DNA of 64,000 bases from Moorella thermoacetica (lineage in GTDB: Bacteria; Bacillota; DSM-521; Neomoorellales; Neomoorellaceae). The notes beneath the pieces were generated by a model that was not told the origin of the DNA, searched no databases, and was given only the letters and a program-made list of their open reading frames with translations. The stretch is taken from the NCBI RefSeq assembly GCF_001267405.1, contig NZ_CP012369.1, positions 2,336,402-2,400,401 of the forward strand, in the 5' to 3' direction. This document shows positions 15,853 through 23,306 of the stretch, piece by piece; the first letter of the stretch is position 1; every line of letters starts with the position of its first letter. Position numbers and translations under genes: made by a program.

Positions 15853-17409
15853 TCAGCGGATCTTCACGCCGATATTAAAGGCTCGATTCCAGGGGAAAGA
15901 GATATCCAGTGAGTCAATTTTAAAATCGCCTAAATGGGCCCGGGCAAAACGGGCCATACCCTCCCTGATGGCCGTAAAAATACGATCCGCATAGGCTCCC
16001 AGGTTGTTTTTATCCACCCCGTAGGGCCGGATAATCTCCCGGTCGACCTGACCGCGCACATTGGCCTGGTAGCCCCAGTCATCGAGGAGGCGCACGGCCA
16101 GGATGGCCTGCCGATCCTCCGGCTGCATCCGGCGGGCCAGGAGCCCCTGGCAAAGGGCGTAACCGATGGCATTGCCGGCCGTGTTCAGGCCTGCATAAGC
16201 CTGGAGCCGCGACAGCAAGCCGGCCTGCTCCAGGGCCGCCAGCAGGGAATTGTCGGCACCGTTAGCAAAGGCAATATCGGCCAGGGCCACCGGCCGTCCC
16301 CCGGCGATGTACGTTGCTATTTTTTTCGCATAAGTTGCCGTTTCAGGCTTCAAGGCGGCGCTGTTAGCCGGCGAAGTCGCTTCCCTGGTGACGCCGTCCG
16401 GCGGCGTGTTGACCATTAGCACCAGGTCGGCCGCCCGGGGATCGGTTACAATCCGGCCGCCGGCAGCGGCGATGTGGGCGGCCACGCCGACGGTGGTGTC
16501 TTCATAGGCCGGTACGATGGCCGGCCCCGGCCCCGGGGCGTAATCCAGGTAAACCCCGGGCTTTTCCCCCGCCAGCAGGTTGGCCAGGCGCGTTAGCAGG
16601 ACGAGGCCCCCTTCATCAACGCCGGGAAAAGAAATAAATTTGTCCGCCGTCAGGTCCTCTGCCTGCTGCAGCAGGTAGCGGTACTCCCGGCGGGACTGGC
16701 TGGGGGCGGTCGCATCATCCCGGCCCAGGACCAGGTAGTCGATTACCCCCTCCCGCGTCAACTCCAGCAGGCGGGAGGTTACCTCCAAATTTTTCGCCCG
16801 CCGGTCCAGCCAGTCCTGCAGGTACTCCGGGGGTATGGAGGCCTTTAAACCGGCAAGCTCCATGGTTTCGCGGGCATCCAACCCCTGTGTTTCTTTTTTA
16901 TCCTCCAGGGCGGTCAATCTGTAGATGGCCGCGCCGTAGGTGCCGTAGTAGGCCGGTTCCTCAACCGCCGTATTTGTGGCCGGGGTGCGCATGAGAGTGG
17001 TAAAGGCCAGGATCTTCAGCCGCGGATTGAGGGCTTTCAGCCTTTTGAAATTTTCCACCCGGGCCAGGAGCTCTTCCCGGGAAAGCTCGTGGTTCCGGGA
17101 GGGGATCAGGCCGCCGTAGATCAAGGTGTCGGTAGCCAGAACCATGCCTGTTGTGCTCCTGGCGTTTTTAAAGGCCCAATCCCAGAGGCGATCCACCTGG
17201 GCCGGGGTTTTGTGGTCCGGCAATAAAAAATCAGGGGGCGTTACCACATAAAGGGTGTCAGCCGTTGTGGCGACAACATAATCCAGGTTCACCGGCCGCT
17301 CATCCAGGGGTATGTACAGGACCCTGTCCTCGGCCCGGGCTAACCCGCCGAAGCCCAGTAACCCCCAGGCAGCAAATAAAATGACCAGTACCAGGCGTTT
17401 GGTCAACAT
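15853..17409 (-). CDS. DUF4127 family protein with signal peptide
   Basis: A protein of about 518 residues that begins with a hydrophobic signal (residues 2-25) ending near ARAEDR. The family start VLYIPLDERPVNLDYV follows, then motifs such as DTLIYGGLIPSRNHELS and LVLGRDDATAPSQSRREY. DUF4127 proteins are secreted or membrane-associated and uncharacterised. ATG 17409 has GGAGG five bases upstream, so it is chosen over the longer open frame to 17490. It stands as a single gene between the PIN module and the IS66 element. Confidence 0.88.
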   Translation of the reverse strand: MLTKRLVLVILFAAWGLLGFGGLARAEDRVLYIPLDERPVNLDYVVATTADTLYVVTPPDFLLPDHKTPAQVDRLWDWAFKNARSTTGMVLATDTLIYGGLIPSRNHELSREELLARVENFKRLKALNPRLKILAFTTLMRTPATNTAVEEPAYYGTYGAAIYRLTALEDKKETQGLDARETMELAGLKASIPPEYLQDWLDRRAKNLEVTSRLLELTREGVIDYLVLGRDDATAPSQSRREYRYLLQQAEDLTADKFISFPGVDEGGLVLLTRLANLLAGEKPGVYLDYAPGPGPAIVPAYEDTTVGVAAHIAAAGGRIVTDPRAADLVLMVNTPPDGVTREATSPANSAALKPETATYAKKIATYIAGGRPVALADIAFANGADNSLLAALEQAGLLSRLQAYAGLNTAGNAIGYALCQGLLARRMQPEDRQAILAVRLLDDWGYQANVRGQVDREIIRPYGVDKNNLGAYADRIFTAIREGMARFARAHLGDFKIDSLDISFPWNRAFNIGVKIR

Positions 17410-17521
17410 AACGTCCTCCATCCACACAAATCGTTCTGTGCCAAGGCCATTATACCAGAAATTTTCCCCTTTTGCCCCACGTGGCAACAAATTTTGTTGC
17501 CGTAGCTATTGTCCCGGCCCG

Positions 17522-17572
17522 CCGGCGGCAGGAAATCCCACCCAGTTGCCGAAATAGACGTAAGCGTAAAAT
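17522..17572. repeat. Short dispersed intergenic repeat, copy B, abutting IS66 end
   Basis: The sequence resembles copy A at 15672-15722 and runs straight into the GTAAGCG terminus of the insertion sequence at 17560. The element therefore either inserted in this repeat or the two share their final bases by chance. Confidence 0.4.
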
Positions 17573-17611
17573 AACCCCCGCCTTGTATCTGAGGTGGGGG
17601 CTAAAACAAGC

Positions 17612-19185
17612 TTAATTATTCATCCGGCAAAGAGGAGGCAAAGAAGCAGACCACGGCAGGAGTTGATCCAGGGCATCTTTATCCTTGAGGTCCAGGTTGG
17701 GAAGTCTTTCAAAGAGGTAAATGAGGTATTGGAAGGGATTTAACCCGTTATCCTTAGCTGTTTCTATGATGCTGTAGGTAATGGCGCTGGCTTTGGCACC
17801 CCGCGGGGTGTTGGCAAATAACCAGTTCTTGCGGCCGATGACGAAAGGCTTGATGGAGCGCTCGCTGCGGTTATTATCGAGTTCCAGACGCCCATCCTGT
17901 AAAAAGGCGGTGAGTTTATCCCACTGGCCCAGGCAGTAGTTAATCGCCTGCCCAAAGGAGCTTTTGGGCAGCACCCGGGATTTCTGGGTTTTTAGCCACG
18001 CCAAAAAGGCGTCCAGCACGGGTTTGCTGCGCACCTGGCGGAGTTGATAGCGTTCCTCTGGTGTTTTATCTTTCAAGTCGCGTTCAATGGTAAAGAGCCG
18101 GTTACAGAACTCCAGTCCCTCCCGGGCGGCTACCGCTGCATTACGTTTATCTTCCGGCAGGGCTTTTAAGGCTTCGTCGAACTTGCGCCGGGCATGGGCC
18201 CAGCAGCCGACCAGGGTGACATCCGGCAGTTCGTTGTAGCCGGCGTAGCCGTCGACGTGCAAGTAGCCTTTAAAACCCGCCAGGAAGCGGCAGGGGTGTT
18301 TGCTGGCCCGGGTGGTCTGGTAGTCGTAAAGGACGATTGACGGTCCATCCCGCCCGGTACGGTAAAGCCAGAGGAATGACTTGGTGGCAGCTTCCCTTCC
18401 CGGTTCTCTCAGGACCTGTAAGGTCGTCTCGTCGGCATGGAGGATATCTCTTTTAAGCAGGTATTCATGAAGACGGTCGTAAATATGCGTTAACCAGGTG
18501 TTCGCCCCGTGGAGCACCCAGTTGGCCAGGGTCTGACGGGAGAGTTCAAGTCCCAGGCTTTTAAACTGCTGCTCCTGGCGGTAGAGAGGTAAGCCCTCCC
18601 CGTATTTCTGATGCATGACGTAGGCCAGGAGGGAAGGGGATACCGGGCTTCCCGGCAGTACGGGGGCCGGCATCGGCGCCGTGACAACGGGAGTGGTTAG
18701 CTCCTCCCGCTCGCAATGGCGGCAGGCATAGACGTAGCGTATATGTTTAACTACCTTTACCTGGGCCGGGATTATTTTTAGCTCCTGCCGCACCTCAGTG
18801 CTCATTTCGTGTAAAGGACCGCCGTGAGCTTTGGCAAATCCGCTCTTCTTCCGGCAGGCGGTGCTCTACTACTTCTACCGGCAGATCTTCCAGGTTCATC
18901 TCCCGGCGGGTGCGCGTTTTATGGCGCTGGTAGGTAATGGTCTCTAAATCCGGTTCAGGCGCCTCCGGCCGGGCTGCTACTTCCGCCTCATTAAAAAGCC
19001 TCAGTTGCTCTGGTAAAGCTTCAGTCCGTTCGCTGGAAACACCGAATTGCCGCTTCTTGCTTAAACGGAGCTGCTCCATAAACCAGTTTAGCTTGGCGGT
19101 CAGTTCGGCGTTCTCGTTCCAGCTGGATACAACGTTCTCGCAGCTCTTCTATGGTCATGGCGGTGATAGATTGCGAAGTGTTCAT
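17612..19185 (-). pseudogene. tnpC: IS66 transposase tnpC, split by two frameshifts
   Basis: Three frame segments together read as one IS66 transposase. The first starts at ATG 19185 (MNTSQSITAMTIEELRERC). It loses frame at about 19115, where two bases seem lost in a GA run. The second (about 19110-18795) carries KKRQFGVSSERTE. Frame is lost again near 18810, where ten bases replace the nine that should code the second CxxC pair. The third segment restarts at [11 protein letters not shown] and holds the DDE core: [18 protein letters not shown] and [11 protein letters not shown]. The zinc finger is destroyed at the second break. Confidence 0.88.
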
Positions 19186-19265
19186 GCTTTAATGATTCGA
19201 CGAATCGCGTCGAATTCCTCTAGAATCAACCACAAACAGAAAATATTTCTTTCTGGCGATTTCTA

Positions 19266-19622
19266 TTACAAGATGGTACGCGCTTTTACCTCGGGATGGG
19301 CTTGGGGCTGTTTTAAGGGGAGGCCGTCAAGCAGCCAGCGCAGCTCCCGGCGGGTGATGGTGATGGTTGAAGATGTGGTATCTTGAGGCCATACGAATTT
19401 GCCCTTCTCCAGCCGGCGGTAATAAAGCCAGAACCCATTGTGCTCCCAGTGGAGGATCTTTAGTTTGTCCCTATTTCGGTTACAGAAAACGAAAAGGCAA
19501 GAAGAGAAGGGGTCCAGTTCGAACCCTTCCTTGACCAGCACCGCCAGGCCGTCAATGGACTTGCGCAGATCCGTTGCGCCGCAGGCGAGATAAACCCGGT
19601 CGATGCCAGCTTCGTTTAGCAT
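19266..19622 (-). CDS. tnpB: IS66 accessory protein TnpB
   Basis: A 118-residue protein with the TnpB (IS66 Orf2) pattern: VYLACGATDLRKSIDGLA, LFVFCNRNRDKLKILHWEHNG and a C-terminal RRELRWLLDGL. TnpB is needed for IS66 transposition but its biochemical role is unsettled. It overlaps tnpA by seven bases. The frame is intact. Confidence 0.93.
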   Translation of the reverse strand: MLNEAGIDRVYLACGATDLRKSIDGLAVLVKEGFELDPFSSCLFVFCNRNRDKLKILHWEHNGFWLYYRRLEKGKFVWPQDTTSSTITITRRELRWLLDGLPLKQPQAHPEVKARTIL

Positions 19623-19939
19623 AAAGCTACCAGCACCTTAACCACCTGAGAAAGCAAGACCGGGTCAAAACTGGGGCTGACCTCGATAATGGCAGGGCCT
19701 ATCCTGACCAGCAAGGAGTTGCTAACATTAGATGTCTGCTCGCTTATTTCAACCGGCAGCCACCGGGTTGATTGGGCGGAAAGAACGCCATTCTGGTTTT
19801 TATATTTCCGCAGCCAGTACCATAACTGCCGGGGGCTAACGCCTTCATGAGTGGCGCACCATTCTTTAACGCTCTGCCCGCTCATCTTATATTCGGCTAT
19901 CCGGCTTGCCCACAGTTCCTGCAGCTCGGCTTTGGTCAT
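19616..19939 (-). CDS. tnpA: IS66 accessory protein TnpA (helix-turn-helix)
   Basis: A 107-residue protein. The N-terminal half has a helix-turn-helix, with SGQSVKEWCATHEGVSPRQLWYWLRKYK (about residues 20-47), typical of IS66 Orf1. GGGAGG lies upstream of ATG 19939. It precedes tnpB with a short overlap. Intact. Confidence 0.9.
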   Translation of the reverse strand: MTKAELQELWASRIAEYKMSGQSVKEWCATHEGVSPRQLWYWLRKYKNQNGVLSAQSTRWLPVEISEQTSNVSNSLLVRIGPAIIEVSPSFDPVLLSQVVKVLVALC

Positions 19940-20026
19940 ATAAATAATCTCCCTCCTTGGTATTCTTGAGGGAGATTATCCTACAAATCTTGCTTCGGTT
20001 CCAGGTGGGTCGTGTTTGACGCTTAC

Positions 20027-20167
20027 ACTTAAAGAAGTGTTCTACTGCCAGCGGTTACGGTAAATCTCGCTTAATTCTTCCGCCGTTAGTTTAAAATCAT
20101 TGGTGATAATCTTTACCGGTTAACCCCGGGTGTCTTTAATTGTTATCAGCCGCAGGGGATGTTTCAT
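20027..20167 (-). pseudogene. IS4-type transposase C-terminal remnant
   Basis: The minus strand encodes a fragment that includes VKIITNDFKLTAEELSEIYRNRWQ. After one missing base it would continue V-E-H-F-F-K. That matches the Y(2)R(3)E(6)K signature of IS4-type DDE transposases. A stop (TAA) interrupts it upstream, and the IS66 end cuts it after the lysine codon. The rest of the transposase is not found on the far side of the IS66. The remaining 100 bases to the next gene hold a terminator only. Confidence 0.7.
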
Positions 20168-20270
20168 TTTGGTAAGGCCGTCTCTTGACAGGTTGATATT
20201 TTCTTTATGCAAAGCTAGTGGTTGGAAATAAAAATAACGAGCCCGGAGACCAGATAAAGATCGATTAAAC

Positions 20271-20307
20271 AAAAAAGGTGTTGGCAGTGTTTCCAGCGCC
20301 AACATCC
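20271..20307 (-). terminator. Rho-independent terminator after SLH gene
   Basis: On the minus strand, GGATGTTGGC pairs with GCCAACACC (20307-20298 with 20285-20277), followed by TTTTTT (20276-20271). Confidence 0.85.
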
Positions 20308-20325
20308 TTTTCCTTTATTTTTTTC

Positions 20326-21909
20326 CTATCTGTCCAGAGTTTGGATCGCATCAGAAAATCCCTTTAACATTACCATGGCCTGGGCCCGGGTAGCATCGTC
20401 ATGGGGGTGCAAGTTGCCATCTGGTAGAGTCAAATTGATCCCTGCGTCCTGGCAGGAAGCAAAGGCACCCTTGGCCCAATCGGAAATAACTGCATAGTCT
20501 CTGAAGCACTCAAGGCTGCCCACATTACCCGTACCATGGTAGCCCGCAGCCTTTAGAGCCCGGGCCAGCATAACGACCATTTCCTCCCTGGTGATATTAT
20601 CTCGCGGAGCAAAGATATCTTTTTCCTTACCCGAAACCAGTCCCGCCCGGTAAGCGGCTTCAACGGCACCATAAAACCAGTCGCCTGAGTTCACGTCTTT
20701 AAAGGTAGGCGTAGTCGGAGTTATTTCTTTTTTGTTAAGAGATCTTAATAATAAAGCGGTAAATTGGGCCCTGCTAAGGGGTTCATCAGGCATAAATAGA
20801 CTGGTAGTAACCCCTATTGCTATCTGCCTGGCGGCCATGGCTTCAATATCCGCTTTAGCCCAGTGTTTTTGAATGTCTTCAAAGGTCTTTTGATAATCGA
20901 TGACGGCATATATACCTTCATTTTCAAGATGTAATTCAATAATGCCAGCAGTAGCATTAACACCCTTTATATATATCCATCTTTTTTTCGTTTCGTCATA
21001 TCGGAAAGCACCTAAGCGCGCAGGATCGCTGTCTTTACCGAGATCAAATGACAGGGCCATCCGAACGCGCTGGCTAAAATCTGCCGATGACGAAGCCCCG
21101 TTAACTGCCAGCCGATAAGCCTTGACAGCATATATTCTGCTGGCAAAATGGAGAGTCAAGTTCGCGTCAAGGTTAGGGAGGTCCTTGCTCTCCATTTCTT
21201 TGTAGATAATAGCTACTCTAGCAGTTCCGTCACTAAAATCAAAATCTTTTGCAGGCATTAAAAAAGAAATACCATCACCTTGAATTTTTAAATTCAAGTT
21301 CCTGGCAATAAGGTCTTTGGCAACACTTACAGGCACATTTACTTGGATTTCCTTTTTAGCGACCACTTCAGGTATTTTTAAGAGTAAATTGTTATAGGGC
21401 CTGGCGTTTTCTAGGTCTTGCGCCTGTTCCGTTAACCCGAGCTTATCTAGATGTTCTTCCAGCTTTTTAGCGTCATCCATCACTCTTCCTAGGTGGTAGG
21501 GAATAGCGTTTTCAGCTATATCTACCACAGCCTTGCTGCCTGTAAACCAAACCTTTAGAAGAGAATTCGGAAGTAAAGGCATTTCTTGAACGATTAGTGA
21601 CACCGCTTTTTTTACCTCGTCCAGGGTGGCACTTTCAATATCGACTTTGTCAATTTCCTCAAGTGCATCTATCTCGCTAATTAAAAGGCTGATTGCCGTA
21701 CCCGGATCCATCGCACCTTTATCAAGTTGATAACTGATATTCCTGACCTCCGCCGCTACCTCATTATTAATTTTCTCAGGTTCATTTTCTTCATTGTCGT
21801 TAGCTAAGGCATTTCCTGAAAAGGCAAAGCTGCCGGCAAGTATAGTCAAGATGAGGAGCATTAGTAATCTCTTGCTTAGAGGTCCGCGTCTAATTAACCT
21901 TCTTTCCAA
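20326..21909 (-). CDS. S-layer-homology domain surface protein
   Basis: A protein of about 528 residues. A signal peptide (about residues 13-36, ending SGNALAND) is followed by an unrecognised helical domain and a beta-rich middle. Three C-terminal SLH domains (about 355-520) follow; they begin FEDIQKHWAKADIEAM, FKDVNSGDWFYGAVEAA and FRDYAVISDWAKGAF. SLH domains bind pyruvylated wall polysaccharide, so the protein is wall-anchored. TTG 21909 has GGGGAGGG six bases upstream; the longer ATG 21990 has no ribosome site. It follows the TolC-like and stalk genes on the same strand, forming an envelope cluster. Confidence 0.88.
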   Translation of the reverse strand: MERRLIRRGPLSKRLLMLLILTILAGSFAFSGNALANDNEENEPEKINNEVAAEVRNISYQLDKGAMDPGTAISLLISEIDALEEIDKVDIESATLDEVKKAVSLIVQEMPLLPNSLLKVWFTGSKAVVDIAENAIPYHLGRVMDDAKKLEEHLDKLGLTEQAQDLENARPYNNLLLKIPEVVAKKEIQVNVPVSVAKDLIARNLNLKIQGDGISFLMPAKDFDFSDGTARVAIIYKEMESKDLPNLDANLTLHFASRIYAVKAYRLAVNGASSSADFSQRVRMALSFDLGKDSDPARLGAFRYDETKKRWIYIKGVNATAGIIELHLENEGIYAVIDYQKTFEDIQKHWAKADIEAMAARQIAIGVTTSLFMPDEPLSRAQFTALLLRSLNKKEITPTTPTFKDVNSGDWFYGAVEAAYRAGLVSGKEKDIFAPRDNITREEMVVMLARALKAAGYHGTGNVGSLECFRDYAVISDWAKGAFASCQDAGINLTLPDGNLHPHDDATRAQAMVMLKGFSDAIQTLDR

Positions 21910-22096
21910 TCCACACCCTCCCCAAGTAGCCGGTAACCAGCTACATTTTTTATCGATTATTCCACATAGAACCAGATAGGCTTCCCCCATTACTATTTTA
22001 AACCTACATTTTTATCATAAGGGGGTAAAGAGGAGCTGAAAATAAAAACTAGCAGGCAGGTAAGCCGTACTAGCTTATAACCTCTATTGATATCTA

Positions 22097-23224
22097 TTAA
22101 TTGCCGCTAGCCGTCTGCATAGCCCAGGGTTTTTCGAATGCTAGCTTTAAATAAGCATGGTTACGAATTAACTCGTCAACAGCTTCCTGAGCCTGGGCGA
22201 CGTTAACTTCTGCTTCAAAAACTTTAGTTTGAATGCTCATGCCGGCAGCATATTTCGCTTTTTCAACGCGCAGCGCTTCTTCGGCCATACGCAATGCCTC
22301 TAAGGCCGTACCATAGCTTTCCTCCAAACTTTTCGTTTGGTAATACAGAGCGCGTGTCGCTTTCTCCATCGCCGTTTTAGCACTGGCATAATCATATTCG
22401 GCTGCTTCTACTTCAGCTTGCCGCGATTTGTAAGGTATCACATTACCTTGGCTATCATAAATGATGTCAGATGCCCACTTTTTGATATCGATTTGCTGCT
22501 TCGCCGCCCATACGGCAGGTGATTCAGTGAGAACCCTATCAACTTCTGCGTCCAGGCTATTAATGTTCAGCGGCTGATAATCTGGAGTGTCAACTAACAA
22601 CGGTCTCTCTTCTGGGAGGAGACCAACCAAGTTGTTAAAAGTATTGTAAGCGTCATTTAAGTTCTGTCGTGCAGCTTCGTAGTTCTTTTTTGCTTGTTCC
22701 CACTGCGCCTCAGCCATAACTATCTCTGCAGGGGACAAAGTACCAGCTCTCTGCCCTGCACGGGCCTCCTGCAATTTTTTTATGGCCTGCTGCATTAACT
22801 TTTCTTGAAGGGATAGCTTTTCCTGCGCTACCTGAACATCCCAGTAGCTCTTGCAGACTTTTAGAACCAATGTGTCCCGGGTTGCTTCCAGATTTTTTTT
22901 ACTCATGCGCCAAGCTAAATCTGAAGATAAAAGATTTACCCAGGTAGCCTGCACTTTCGTTGCTGTAACTGGGTCAGGAGCTGCCCATCCCTGCGGCGGG
23001 ATGCTTTTTACATTATCGGCTACATTATCGCGAAGGGCCTCTGTACTGCGTACTTCCACTTCAGCCTTTTTAACGCCTTGGTCGTGTTGCAGCGCCATTT
23101 CGACTGCTTCCTGAAGTGTTATCTTTTGAACCTTTCCATCTGCAGCCGTTGCGGCAGCAGGGAAAATCATGCTATAGCTCAGGAAAAGCGCCAAAAGCAA
23201 CAAATTTAGTTTTCGCAACTGCAC
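22097..23224 (-). CDS. TolC-like protein with short barrel segments
   Basis: A 375-residue exported protein (signal about 1-28, ending AATAADG). It begins ITLQEAVEMALQHDQGVKKAEVEV, the classic outer-membrane-efflux start. Two long helical pairs follow, with an internal repeat (SKKNLEATRDTLVLKVCKSY, then TRALYYQTKSLEESYGTAL). The loops where TolC puts its membrane beta-strands are only about 20 residues (PPQGWAAPDPVTATKVQATW) and about 13 (DSQGNVIPYKSRQ). Start GTG 23224 has AGGAGTGA upstream. It sits between the SLH and stalk surface proteins. I infer a periplasm-like or wall-spanning helical conduit without an outer-membrane barrel. Confidence 0.82.
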   Translation of the reverse strand: MQLRKLNLLLLALFLSYSMIFPAAATAADGKVQKITLQEAVEMALQHDQGVKKAEVEVRSTEALRDNVADNVKSIPPQGWAAPDPVTATKVQATWVNLLSSDLAWRMSKKNLEATRDTLVLKVCKSYWDVQVAQEKLSLQEKLMQQAIKKLQEARAGQRAGTLSPAEIVMAEAQWEQAKKNYEAARQNLNDAYNTFNNLVGLLPEERPLLVDTPDYQPLNINSLDAEVDRVLTESPAVWAAKQQIDIKKWASDIIYDSQGNVIPYKSRQAEVEAAEYDYASAKTAMEKATRALYYQTKSLEESYGTALEALRMAEEALRVEKAKYAAGMSIQTKVFEAEVNVAQAQEAVDELIRNHAYLKLAFEKPWAMQTASGN

Positions 23225-23245
23225 GGTACATTCACTCCTAAATTT

Positions 23246-23273
23246 GGAACCCGGACCAAATGATCCGGGTTCC
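23246..23273 (-). terminator. Intercistronic hairpin between stalk gene and TolC-like gene
   Basis: GGAACCCGGA (23246-23255) and TCCGGGTTCC (23264-23273) form a perfect 10-bp stem with an 8-base loop. There is no T-run after it, so it may be an attenuator or an mRNA-stability element rather than a full terminator. Confidence 0.55.
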
Positions 23274-23306
23274 CCATTTACTATTCTAAATTACTCACAT
23301 CGCAAT

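Larger units (their letters stand above)
17560..20026 (-). mobile_element. IS66-family insertion sequence, transposase frame-broken
   Basis: A 2.47-kb element with the IS66 termini GTAAGCGT at both ends (17560 inward, and the inverted copy ending at 20026). The three-gene IS66 layout is present on the minus strand: tnpA (19616-19939), tnpB (19266-19622) and tnpC (17612-19185). tnpC has two frameshifts, so the element is probably not self-mobile. The eight bases outside each end (AAATAGAC and ACTTAAAG) do not match, so no target duplication is visible. Confidence 0.88.

Noticed and set aside
17552-20034. Eight-base target duplication flanking the IS66
   Set aside because: AAATAGAC on the left and ACTTAAAG on the right differ, so no direct repeat can be claimed.
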